Shown here piece after piece: positions 1 to 8,000 of a stretch of 34,322 nt of DNA. Source of the stretch: Candidatus Versatilivorator vitaminiformans (lineage in GTDB: Bacteria; Acidobacteriota; Terriglobia; Versatilivoradales; Versatilivoraceae); the NCBI GenBank assembly GCA_027493295.1, contig JAPVWS010000463.1, positions 1-34,322 on the forward strand, written 5' to 3'. How positions within the stretch are numbered: the stretch's first letter is position 1; the number at the start of each line of letters is the position of its first letter. The notes below the pieces were generated by a model. The model did not search any database. It was not told where the DNA came from and saw only the letters and a program-made list of their open reading frames with translations. The position numbers and the translations under genes were made by a program.

Positions 1-1
1 T

Positions 2-721
2 CGCGCCTATGCCAGCTCCCTGTTCGGCGCCACGCCTGCGGAAACGGGCGAGAGGGCCCGCCGCTTCCGGGACCAGGGCTTCGACGCGGTCAAGTTCGGA
101 TGGGCGCCCATGGGCGAGGATGCGGCCACGGACGTGGCCCTGGTGCGGGAGGCGCGGGCGGGGCTGGGGGACGACGCCGACCTGCTGATCGACGCCGGCC
201 TGGCCTGGGATGCCAAGACAGCCATCCAGCGAGCCAGGGCCTTCAGCGAGTTCGATATTTTCTGGCTGGAGGAGCCGCTGCTGCCGGACGACTACCGAGG
301 GTACGCACGGCTGGCCTCGGCCACCGACATTCCCATCGCGGCCGGCGAGGAAGAGAGCGAACGCCGCTCATTTATCGAGCTGATGGATCGAGGCAGGATC
401 GACGTGGTCCAGGTGGATCTGACCCGGTGCGGCGGATTTACCGAGGCAGTCAAAATCGCCAGCCTGGCGGCCGACCGCGGCCTGCGCTGCGTCAACCACG
501 GGTTCACCACCTACATCAACGTGGCCGCCGCTCTCCACTTCCTGAACTCCATCCCCAATTCCTTCATCACAGAGTTTGTGGTGGAGGAGGGTACGCGGTT
601 GCGGGATGAGATCACTCTGCAGCGAATCACGGCCCGGGATGGGACCCTGGCCATTCCTGAAGAGCCCGGGCTGGGAATCGACCTCGACCCGGAGGGCGTT
701 GAGAAGTACCGGGTCGCCTGA
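2..721 (+). CDS. Mandelate racemase / muconate lactonizing enzyme family protein (enolase superfamily), 5'-truncated by the window
   Basis: The reading frame is open from the left edge, so only the C-terminal 239 residues are seen; the N-terminal capping domain and true start lie outside. What is visible is the catalytic barrel of the enolase superfamily: a lysine in the VKFGW strand, LIDAG with a metal-ligand Asp, WLEEP with a Glu, AAGEEE with a Glu, VQVDLTRCGG, and a late CVNHG His. In this superfamily these residues bind Mg2+ and form the acid/base pair that abstracts the proton alpha to a carboxylate. The His near the end points to the mandelate racemase subgroup, which includes sugar-acid dehydratases and racemases. 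The substrate cannot be named from the sequence. It converges with the corrinoid protein gene, with 9 bp between the stop codons. Confident on family, not on reaction. Confidence 0.9.
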   Translation, partial: RAYASSLFGATPAETGERARRFRDQGFDAVKFGWAPMGEDAATDVALVREARAGLGDDADLLIDAGLAWDAKTAIQRARAFSEFDIFWLEEPLLPDDYRGYARLASATDIPIAAGEEESERRSFIELMDRGRIDVVQVDLTRCGGFTEAVKIASLAADRGLRCVNHGFTTYINVAAALHFLNSIPNSFITEFVVEEGTRLRDEITLQRITARDGTLAIPEEPGLGIDLDPEGVEKYRVA

Positions 722-730
722 TCTTCCGTC

Positions 731-1486
731 TCAAGTTGCAGCGGAAGCGGAAAGCTTTACCTGCTCCAGAAGTTCCTTGGCCTTTTCAACACAGGCCAGG
801 GCATCCTTCCCATAGCCGTCGCACTTCATCTTGTGCGCCAGTTCCCGGTTCAGCGCGGCTCCACCGGCCATGGTCCTGACCTTTTGGCGCAAGCCCGCCT
901 GTTCGAAGGCGCGGTTGGTGATTTCGATATTTCTCATGGTGGTGGTGAGCAGCGCCGACATACCGACCAGTTCGGCCTTGTGCTCGACCACGGCCTCCAC
1001 GAACTCCTGAGGCTTGGTGTCCACTCCCAGGTCGTGAACGGAAAATCCGGCGCCCGCCAGCATCATCCCGCACAGGTTTTTGCCGATGTCGTGAAGATCT
1101 CCCTGGACGGTGCCCATGATCACCGTGCCGATGGGTTCGATGCCCGAGGCCGACAGGATGGGATCCAGGTGCTTCATTCCGGCCTTCATGGCCCTGGCGG
1201 CTACCAGGACCTCCGGCACGAAGATGACATTGTCGCGGAACTTGACTCCCACCACCGACATGCCGGCGATCAATCCGTCGTCCAGAATCACGTTCGGATC
1301 GAACTCCCTGTCCAAAGCCTCCTTGGTCAAGCGGTCGGTCTGGTGATGCTCGCCGACGATGACGTAGAAAGCGATGTCCTGCATCAAGGGGTCGGCATTT
1401 TCCAGGACTCCCCGAATTCGACTGCTCTCTTCAGGGATGGTGACCCACTGCAGTTCTTCCTCCAAGCCATCATTGACAATCGGCAT
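731..1486 (-). CDS. Corrinoid (B12-binding) methyltransferase protein, MtbC/MtaC-like
   Basis: A 251-residue cobalamin carrier protein. Residues ~25-115 form the helical cap (B12-binding-2 type) and ~116-245 the Rossmann-like B12 domain. The base-off/His-on signature GDLHDIGKN is at residues 129-137, with His132 as expected lower cobalt ligand, followed by MSALLTTTM (176-184) and a GGAALN loop (208-213). Such proteins carry a methyl group on cobalt between a substrate-specific methyltransferase and an acceptor-side methyltransferase. The UroD-like gene upstream on the same strand (105 bp away) is the obvious partner, so the two probably form an operon. The ATG at 1486 is preceded by a purine-rich AAGGAAGGGA, a plausible ribosome site. 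The C-terminal tail after ~residue 240 is short and Ala/Ser-rich. The methyl donor is unknown; no MtbB/MttB-type donor methyltransferase is visible. Confidence 0.92.
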   Translation of the reverse strand: MPIVNDGLEEELQWVTIPEESSRIRGVLENADPLMQDIAFYVIVGEHHQTDRLTKEALDREFDPNVILDDGLIAGMSVVGVKFRDNVIFVPEVLVAARAMKAGMKHLDPILSASGIEPIGTVIMGTVQGDLHDIGKNLCGMMLAGAGFSVHDLGVDTKPQEFVEAVVEHKAELVGMSALLTTTMRNIEITNRAFEQAGLRQKVRTMAGGAALNRELAHKMKCDGYGKDALACVEKAKELLEQVKLSASAAT

Positions 1487-1591
1487 TGAGAGTCCCTTCC
1501 TTGTTCAAATGGATTGGTGCGGCGACGCCGGACCGGAACCTGCAGTTGCAGCCGGAGTCGGACTGGCGTGCCGCCGGCTGATGGCTCGTGA

Positions 1592-2701
1592 TCAATCGAG
1601 CGCAATAGGATATTTGCCGTATCTGAAAGTGGCCTCGAGCATGGCGGCGTAGTTGTCTATGGGAACGTATTCGGGGATGGAGTTGCCGGATGAAACGCAG
1701 TAGCCGCCCCCGGGAGCCAGATCCCTGATTCGAGTGCGAACCTCGTCCTCAACTTCCTCAGGAGTCCCCAGGGTCAAGGTGTATTGCAGGTCGATGTTGC
1801 CCAGCAAGGCGAGCCGGTCCCCATATTGCGCCTTGATTTCATTGATGTCGTGGGCCTGTGCTTCCACCGGGTGCCAGCCGTGGATCCCGAGGTCGATCAG
1901 TTCATCGATAACCATGGAGATGTCCCCGTCGGTGTGGTAGACGAAGGGCTTGTCCGCCGCCCTGGCCATGTCGCACATGGTCTTGTAGCAGGGGAAGGCG
2001 TACTTGCGATAGTGGTCGGGGTGCACCAGGGGGCCGTTCTTCCCGGAGAGATCGTCGGCATGGAAGCTCAGGCCGACGGCGGGGTGTTCCATGGCGACCT
2101 CCATCACCCGCTGCTGGAGGGGGATGATCTTGCCGTACATCATGTCGATGAGTTCCGGGTCGTCGATGTAGGACAGCATGAAGGTCTCCATCCCCATCAT
2201 GAACCAGACGCCGGTAAACACCTTGCCGATGACCACGCCGATTTTCATCCCGGACGGCAGCAACGCTCCCACTTCGTCCAGCACTGAAAAGTCCAGGTCG
2301 TCGGGGTCGGGCCAGGGATAGGCGGCAAACTCGTCCTTGTTGGAAATGACGCCCTTGTGCATTTCCGCCCAATGCCGTTCGGTATAGGCTTCCAGTTCGG
2401 CCTTGTAGGTGCTGACGCTGTGGCTGCTCACCTGGACGCCGCCGGCGCCTTTCTCGGTTTGGCTGTCCCGGCCTTCAACCGGCTTCAGGTGGACATTGAT
2501 CACGCTCAGCGAGACTGGATAGGCGTCAAATCCGGCGGCCCGGAAGAATTCGATCTCGTCGGCGTGTCCCTGGACCGGCTTGCCCATGAACAGTTCCTTG
2601 ACCTCCGGCTCGATACCCATTTCGAAAAGGGGAACGTAGTCGGGCTCCTGGTGGTTCAGGGCCGCCTTGAGACGGGAACACGAAGGACGGCGAATGGCCA
2701 C
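1592..2701 (-). CDS. Uroporphyrinogen decarboxylase-like (URO-D superfamily) methyltransferase
   Basis: A 369-residue URO-D fold protein. The N-terminal RLKAALNHQEPDYVPL (10-25) is the family hallmark. HADD is at 214-217, HTDGD at 256-260, LLGNIDLQ at 299-306 and GYCVSSGNSIP at 333-343. In the related MtaA/MtbA/CmuA corrinoid methyltransferases a zinc site is made from a His-X-Cys and a later Cys. Here the His256 and Cys335 positions fit, but the X-Cys position is Asp258, as in many uncharacterised members. True haem-pathway HemE is unlikely: the protein sits beside a corrinoid protein and lacks the HemE N-terminal Arg-rich substrate motif. Likely role: moving a methyl group to or from the neighbouring corrinoid protein in the cytoplasm. 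The start is GTG at 2701 with no clear ribosome site. The upstream 678 bp is repeat-rich. Confidence 0.88.
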   Translation of the reverse strand: MAIRRPSCSRLKAALNHQEPDYVPLFEMGIEPEVKELFMGKPVQGHADEIEFFRAAGFDAYPVSLSVINVHLKPVEGRDSQTEKGAGGVQVSSHSVSTYKAELEAYTERHWAEMHKGVISNKDEFAAYPWPDPDDLDFSVLDEVGALLPSGMKIGVVIGKVFTGVWFMMGMETFMLSYIDDPELIDMMYGKIIPLQQRVMEVAMEHPAVGLSFHADDLSGKNGPLVHPDHYRKYAFPCYKTMCDMARAADKPFVYHTDGDISMVIDELIDLGIHGWHPVEAQAHDINEIKAQYGDRLALLGNIDLQYTLTLGTPEEVEDEVRTRIRDLAPGGGYCVSSGNSIPEYVPIDNYAAMLEATFRYGKYPIALD

Positions 2702-2796
2702 TAAGAGGTTGGAGTAGGCTCAAGAGGGATGGGCCAAAGGTCGGCGCCTGGTGGGTGGAAACCGGCTCAACGTCAAGCATGATTTGAAAATTGATT

Positions 2797-3003
2797 AACA
2801 TGGATGGACAGGATAAACAGGATTAATAGGCGAGAGTTTCCACCGTCTTGCGCTCCACCATCGCCCATGCTTCAACTAGGATTCCAACACTCGCTCCCAA
2901 GCTCAGGGAACAACTCGAAGACTCAACCGATCATTGAGCGAGTCCGCTTCCCGTGCCGAGTCGTCTCGTCCTGATTATCCTGTTCATCCTGTGTATCCAT
3001 GTT
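2797..3003. repeat. ~207-bp element with ~40-bp inverted ends built on a GGATNNACA 9-bp period
   Basis: The left arm (2797-2836) starts AACATGGATGGACAGGAT and the right arm (2964-3003), read on the minus strand, starts AACATGGATACACAGGAT; the two agree over most of 40 positions. Within each arm the unit GGATNNACA recurs every 9 bp (three units). The ~127-bp core between the arms has no gene. Related single-arm copies occur at 31826-31846 and 34216-34246, always between genes. Similar ACAGGAT-rich repeats are common in intergenic DNA of many bacterial genomes; their origin is unsettled. It could be a non-autonomous mobile element or a recombination-amplified repeat. Confidence 0.7.
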
Positions 3004-3019
3004 CAATAAATAGATATAG

Positions 3020-3214
3020 GAGCTTTTTGCAAATTTCGCAGCGGCGCAGGTCATCTTGCCGGCAAACGTGAGGTCCTGCGTTTTTCAATATCGGGTGCGA
3101 CCTGGCGAAAAATGTTGTCTAACCACAAAAAGCACAAAAGTCACAAATTGTGATTTTGTGCCTTTTGTGGCCATTCCCAGTAATCGTCCCGCTGCCGAAT
3201 TTTGCAAAAGGCTC
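3020..3214 (-). mobile_element. MITE-like element, copy 1 (195 bp, terminal inverted repeats)
   Basis: The ends are inverted repeats of ~25 bp: GAGCTTTTTGCAAATTTCGC on the left against GAGCCTTTTGCAAAATTCGG on the right (read inward). Inside, 3123-3170 is a near-perfect palindrome of CCACAAAA/GCACAAAA blocks with ~23-bp arms. The whole element aligns end to end with 9385-9578 in the opposite orientation, at roughly 85% by eye. It encodes no protein, so transposition in trans would be needed. Flanking bases (TATAG and ATGGA) do not form a clear target duplication, so this copy may be older or its flank rearranged. It lies 16 bp from the right arm of the GGATNNACA element. Confidence 0.82.
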
Positions 3215-3361
3215 ATGGAAAACCGGACTAAGGGGGCAGGGTCCTCGTTCCTGATAGGCCCTGAAGCTACGATGTTTCACCCTCGAATGATCTGCCCGGC
3301 AGGGCGGGGCGTCACTTACTTGAAACAAACCTGTATCACTCTCGAACGATTCGTGCGGCAA

Positions 3362-3377
3362 CGCCGGTCTCCCGGCG
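3362..3377 (-). terminator. Hairpin just downstream of apgM
   Basis: Read on the minus strand this is a perfect 6-bp stem CGCCGG / CCGGCG closed by a GAGA (GNRA-type) tetraloop, starting 2 bp after the apgM stop codon. No run of T follows, so it is not a textbook intrinsic terminator; it may instead stabilise the 3' end of the transcript or act together with Rho. Confidence 0.4.
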
Positions 3378-3379
3378 GA

Positions 3380-4612
3380 TCAGGGGCCGAACTTGCCGTA
3401 GAGCCCCGCGTTGGCCATCATCAATCGAATCAAGTATTGACTCTGGAATACCCCTAGCGAGCCCCGGTTGGCGCAGGTTTCGGTGAAACGACTCAGTTTG
3501 TCGCTCCCGCAAACCGGGCTGTTCAGCAGAACCGGCTGGGGATGCCAACTGTGCGATTTCAGCGCCACCGGTGTGGAATGGTCCCCGGTGATGGCCAGCA
3601 CCAGGGGGCGTTTTTGCAAGAGAATGGGGAGAGCATGGTCCACGGCCTCGATGACGGCCACCTTCCCGTCGAAATCGCCGTCCTCCCCGGCCATGTCCGT
3701 CCCCTTGACGTGGATGAAGAAATAGTCGAAGTGTTGGAACTCGTCGAGGTACTGTTGAAACTGCTGCGGGATCTCTCTTGCTCTTTCCAGATTCCGCATC
3801 CCGATCAGTTGGGCGAGTCCCCTGTACATGGGGTAAACGGCAATGGCCGCGGCTCCCAGTTGAAACCGCTCCTCAAACCCGGGGATACGGGGAAGGCTGC
3901 CGATGCCTCGCAAGAGGAACGCGTTGGCGGGAAGGTCTTCGGAAAGCAGTGGCATGGCCCGGCGGTAGAAGCCGGCGATCACCTCGGCCGCCCTCTTGGC
4001 ACTCTCTTCCCGGCTTTCGGCTATGATCGGCCTTATGGGAAGACCTGTTCGGTGAGGATCGGAGTCGGGGAGAGGGCCGGCGATGCCGCCTCCGCGGAAA
4101 ACCACCACGAATCGATGGGATCTTCCACGCCGGACAATGATCCGGGTCTCGCCGATCCTGCCAATGGCGCCCAGTTTTTCGCAGAGGACCCGGTTCAACC
4201 GGCTGTCAATGCGGCCGGCTCTGCGGTCGGTTACGATACCTTCGGCATTGACCGTACAGAAGTTGGCACGAGCGGCCACATCGCCCAACTTCAAATCCAT
4301 TCCAAGCCCCAGTGCCTCGATCACGCCTCGATCGGCTCGGAACACGGCAGGATCGTAGCCGAAAAGACCCAAGTGGCCGGGTCCGCTTCCCGGCGTAATC
4401 CCCGGCAGGACAGGAGTCATTCGGCCCATGGCCGAGGTCTGAGCCAATTCATCCAGGTTCGGAGTGACCGCTGCCTCCAGCGGTGTGCGGTAGCCGGTCG
4501 CGGCGGTCGCGATGTCGCCGACACCGTCCAGGACCAGCAGGACGAGCTTGCCCTCGGGCCGGTGAGGCAGCCTCAGCGATCGATACAGAGTCTCTTCTTC
4601 CACCGTTTTCAC
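3380..4612 (-). CDS. apgM: 2,3-bisphosphoglycerate-independent phosphoglycerate mutase, archaeal type (ApgM)
   Basis: A 410-residue member of the alkaline phosphatase superfamily. It interconverts 3- and 2-phosphoglycerate in glycolysis and gluconeogenesis. LVLLVLDGVGD (23-33) gives the first metal-ligand Asp29; PGSGPGHLGLFGYDP (74-88) carries the presumed nucleophile Ser76. The distal metal sites are HVKGTDMAGEDGD, ITGDHSTP and HSWHPQP in the last third. The length matches archaeal-type ApgM (about 400-410) and is shorter than the ~510-residue bacterial GpmI. These motifs separate it from homoserine kinase-like and phosphopentomutase relatives. It is transcribed divergently from pyc across a 431-bp gap. 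The start is ATG at 4612; later ATGs would remove little but the N-terminal tail. Confidence 0.93.
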   Translation of the reverse strand: MKTVEEETLYRSLRLPHRPEGKLVLLVLDGVGDIATAATGYRTPLEAAVTPNLDELAQTSAMGRMTPVLPGITPGSGPGHLGLFGYDPAVFRADRGVIEALGLGMDLKLGDVAARANFCTVNAEGIVTDRRAGRIDSRLNRVLCEKLGAIGRIGETRIIVRRGRSHRFVVVFRGGGIAGPLPDSDPHRTGLPIRPIIAESREESAKRAAEVIAGFYRRAMPLLSEDLPANAFLLRGIGSLPRIPGFEERFQLGAAAIAVYPMYRGLAQLIGMRNLERAREIPQQFQQYLDEFQHFDYFFIHVKGTDMAGEDGDFDGKVAVIEAVDHALPILLQKRPLVLAITGDHSTPVALKSHSWHPQPVLLNSPVCGSDKLSRFTETCANRGSLGVFQSQYLIRLMMANAGLYGKFGP

Positions 4613-4738
4613 CGTGTTCGTTATTCGTCCGGACCGGCAAGCAGCATTCTACATTACAACGGCTTTCCGTCTCCCGGGGCTTGTGTATAGAATAGGAATC
4701 TTTTGTTGATGTCCCGGTGCGGCGCAGATGGGTTCAGC

Positions 4739-4770
4739 GGGACAGGTGGATAGCCGGTCCCCCCTGTCCC
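4739..4770. repeat. GGGACAGG/CCTGTCCC palindrome
   Basis: A perfect 8-bp stem (4739-4746 with 4763-4770) around a 16-nt loop. The right half resembles the TCCCCCTGTC half of the palindrome at 31711-31740, so both may belong to one dispersed palindromic repeat family. It lies upstream of both apgM and pyc, so termination is not its obvious role. Confidence 0.45.
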
Positions 4771-4810
4771 CGACGACGGGGCGAATCATACGGAGTGAAA
4801 CAGGAGTTCA

Positions 4811-4973
4811 GGTAAGTAGAGAGTGAAGAGCGGTGAGAGGTCAGCGCAGAATTTCGGGAACCGGCAAGCGCCTGATGACCTTAATGCACTAATTGACGGA
4901 CTGCGCCGAGGTCAACAAGAGACTTAACGCTTGATTCCAATCCCTCTCCACTCTCCACTCTTCACTCTTCACC
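4811..4973. repeat. ~163-bp segment with imperfect ~30-bp inverted ends rich in GAGTGAAGAG
   Basis: The left arm 4811-4840 contains GAGAGTGAAGAGCGGTGAGAG. The right arm 4942-4973, read on the minus strand, contains GGTGAAGAGTGAAGAGTGG. The arms match imperfectly. The right arm is itself a short array of TTCACTC / CCACTCT units. It ends 70 bp before the pyc start and could fold into a large hairpin in the pyc leader. Only one copy is in the window, so mobility is speculative. Confidence 0.5.
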
Positions 4974-5043
4974 TTGGTTGCGCCGCCGTACCATACGACG
5001 AGGCGGCTCATAAGGGGCGAAACATGGGTGTTCCAAACTAGCG

Positions 5044-8000
5044 ATGAAGAAACTCCTGGCTGCCAACCGCAGCGAGATCGCCATTCGTATCATGAGGGCG
5101 GCCACCGAATTGGGGTTGCGGACGGTGGCGATCTACTCCGAGGCGGACCGCGTCGGCCTGCACCGTTTCAAGGCCGACGAGGCCTATGCCCTTTCAAGAG
5201 ACAAGGGTCCGGTGGAGGCCTATCTGGATATCGAGGGCATTCTGGCGATTGCCCGGGACAAGAAGGTGGACGCCATCCATCCGGGCTACGGGTTCTTGGC
5301 GGAGAACCCTCAGTTCGCCCAGGCCTGCCAGCAGGAAGACATCACCTTCGTGGGGCCGACACCCCGTGTGCTGGAGTTGCTGGGAGACAAGCTGGCTGCC
5401 CGCCGCCTGGCCAAGAAGGCGGGAATCCCGGTGATTCCCGGGACCGACGAGCCCGTGGAGGAAGGGCGGGAGGCCATGCGAACGGCGGCAGAGTTGGGAT
5501 TCCCCTTGATTGCCAAGGCCGCCTTCGGCGGAGGAGGCAGGGGAATGAGGATCATCCGTTCCGCCGAAGATCTGGAAAAGCAATTGGCCGAGGCCCGAAG
5601 CGAGGCGGAGGCTGCCTTCGGCAATGGCGCCCTTTTTCTGGAACGCTTCATCGAACGTCCCAAGCATGTGGAGGTTCAGATCCTGGCCGACCGGCATGGA
5701 GATGTCGTGCATCTCTACGAGCGGGATTGTTCGGTGCAGCGAAGGCATCAGAAGGTAGTGGAGGTGGCGCCGGCTGCAGGAATACCGAACAAGTTGCGTA
5801 AGGAGTTGTGGGAAGCCGCGGTTGCCCTGGCGCGTGAAGTCGGCTACGTGAATGCCGGAACGGTCGAGTTTCTCCTGGATGTGGACAGCCGCGAATGGTT
5901 CTTCATCGAGGTCAACCCCCGAATTCAGGTCGAGCACACCGTGACCGAGAGAGTCACCGGGATCGACCTGGTGCGCTCACAGATCCTGATTGCTCAAGGC
6001 TGCCGGCTGCACGAACCTCCGATCTCCTTGCCCCCCCAAGAGGACATGCCGCTCTACGGCAGCGCCCTGCAGTGCCGCATCACGGCGGAAGACCCGGAAA
6101 ACAACTTCGCGCCGGACTTCGGAAAGGTCACGACCTACCGTTCTCCGGCCGGATTCGGCTTGCGATTGGATGGAGGTGCGGTCTCCGGGGGTGCGGTCCT
6201 GATTCCCTACTACGATTCCCTGCTGACCAAGGCCACGGCTTGGGGAAGGACGCCCAAAGAGGCCTGTCAGCGGATGGATCGAGCCCTGCGAGAGTTTCGA
6301 GTCCGTGGCGTCAAGACCAATGTGCCCTTTCTTGAAAATATCGTCAACCATCCGGTGTTTCAGGATGGCTTGGCCACCACGCGTTTCCTGGACGAGTATC
6401 CCGAGTTGTTTCACTTTGTCCAGAGACGGGATCGGGCCACTCGACTGCTGAACTACCTGGCGGGAGTCATCGTGAACGGGAATCCGGAGGTTGCCGGAAA
6501 GCCCTGGCCCGAGTCATTCGCCACTTCCAGAACCAGTCGAGACATTCAGCCGGCGCCCCTGCCCGAGATTCCCTTTCCCAAGGGAATCGCTCCGCCTCCG
6601 GGAACCCGGCAGCAGTTGCTCCGGTTGGGTCCGGAACGGTTTGCTCAGTGGATGCGGAAGCAAGAGCGCCTTCTGATCACCGACACCACCTTCCGCGACG
6701 CCCATCAGTCCTTGCTGGCCACCCGGGTGCGTTCCATCGACATTCTGAGGATTGCCGAGGCCCTGGCTCACCGGTTGCCCCACCTCTTCAGCCTGGAGAT
6801 GTGGGGCGGCGCCACCTTCGATACCGCCCTGCGCTTCCTCAACGAGGATCCCTGGCAGAGGCTGCGGCAGCTTCGAGATCTCGTCCCCAATATCTGCTTC
6901 CAGATGCTGTTTCGGGCTTCCAACGCGGTGGGATACACCAGTTACCCGGATAACGTGGTGGCCGAATTCATCAAGGAATCGGCCCGGCAGGGCATAGACA
7001 TCTTCCGTATTTTCGACTCCCTGAACTCGGTGGAAAACATGGAAGTCTCCATGGCTGCGGTTCGGGAGACCCACGCCGTTTGCGAGGCCGCCATCTGCTA
7101 CACCGGCGATATCCTCGATTCCCGGCGGCCCAAGTATTCCCTTGGCTACTACCGCAAGATGGCGCGACGGCTGGAGGAGATGGGCGCCCACGTCCTGGCC
7201 ATCAAGGACATGGCGGGTCTCTGCAAACCCTACGCCGCCGCTGAACTGGTGAAGACCTTGCGCCAGGAGGTGGAAATTCCGATTCACTTCCATACCCACG
7301 ACACCAGCGGTGTGAGCGCGGCTTCCATCCTGAAGGCTGCCGAGTCGGGAGTGGATGTGGTCGACGGCGCCGTTTCGTCCATGAGCGGTCAGACCAGCCA
7401 GCCCAATCTCAACTCCATTGTGGAAGCCTTGCGCGGCCAGCCGCGGGACACGGGGCTCGACCCCGGGGTCTTGGGAGGCTACTCGGATTACTGGGAGCTT
7501 GTCCGCGACTTCTATCGACCCTTCGACAGCGGTCCGAGGTCGGGAGACGCCAAGGTGTACCTGCATGAGATACCGGGCGGGCAATACACCAATCTGCGCC
7601 AGCAGGCGGCAGCCGTCGGTCTGGGTTACCGCTGGAGCGAGGTGGAGTCGACCTACGCCGAGGTGAATCGACTCTTTGGCGACATCGTCAAGGTCACTCC
7701 TTCCAGTAAGGTGGTGGGAGACCTTACGCTGTTCCTGTTGGCCAAGGGGATGGCTCCGGAGGATCTGCTCCATCTGGACGTCAAGCACGATCTCGCACTT
7801 CCCAATTCAGTGATCGATCTCTTTGCCGGTTCGCTGGGAACTCCCCCGGGAGGATGGCCGCCTCGCTTGCAAACCATCATCTTGCGGGGAGCTGAACCCA
7901 GCCGCACGCGTCCCGGAGCCGATCTGCCGCCCGCCGACTTCGGCAGGACTCGGAAATTCCTGAAGCGAAAGCTCGGCCGGGATGTGCGCCATGACGAGGT

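Larger units (their letters stand above)
2702..3379. other. Gene-free, repeat-rich intergenic region
   Basis: I find no credible gene in these 678 bp; the open frames are short and lack homology-like features. The stretch lies between the starts of the minus-strand methyltransferase gene and the end of apgM. It contains, in order, ~95 bp of unassigned sequence, an element with ~40-bp inverted ends (2797-3003), a MITE-like element (3020-3214), and a ~145-bp segment with two imperfect 30-bp direct repeats (around 3277-3306 and 3335-3365, both beginning CAC-CTCGAA). A perfect hairpin at 3362-3377 follows apgM. It looks like a landing pad for small mobile repeats. Confidence 0.75.
4613..5043. other. 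Divergent intergenic region between apgM and pyc
   Basis: 431 bp with no gene seen. It must hold the promoters of both apgM and pyc, but I cannot pick convincing -35/-10 pairs. It holds a hairpin at 4739-4770 and an imperfect ~160-bp inverted-repeat element at 4811-4973. Confidence 0.6.

Noticed and set aside
1592-2701. HemE uroporphyrinogen decarboxylase of haem synthesis
   Set aside because: The motifs and the adjacent corrinoid protein fit the methyltransferase branch of the URO-D superfamily better.
3015-3219. Target duplication around MITE copy 1
   Set aside because: The flanks TATAG and ATGGA do not match; only copy 2 shows a convincing duplication.
3277-3365. CRISPR-like direct repeats
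   Set aside because: Only two imperfect copies about 58 bp apart, no third unit, and no cas genes.
3056-3457. Open reading frame across the MITE and the apgM 3' end
   Set aside because: It runs through an inverted-repeat element and overlaps apgM antisense; composition and lack of a ribosome site point to chance.
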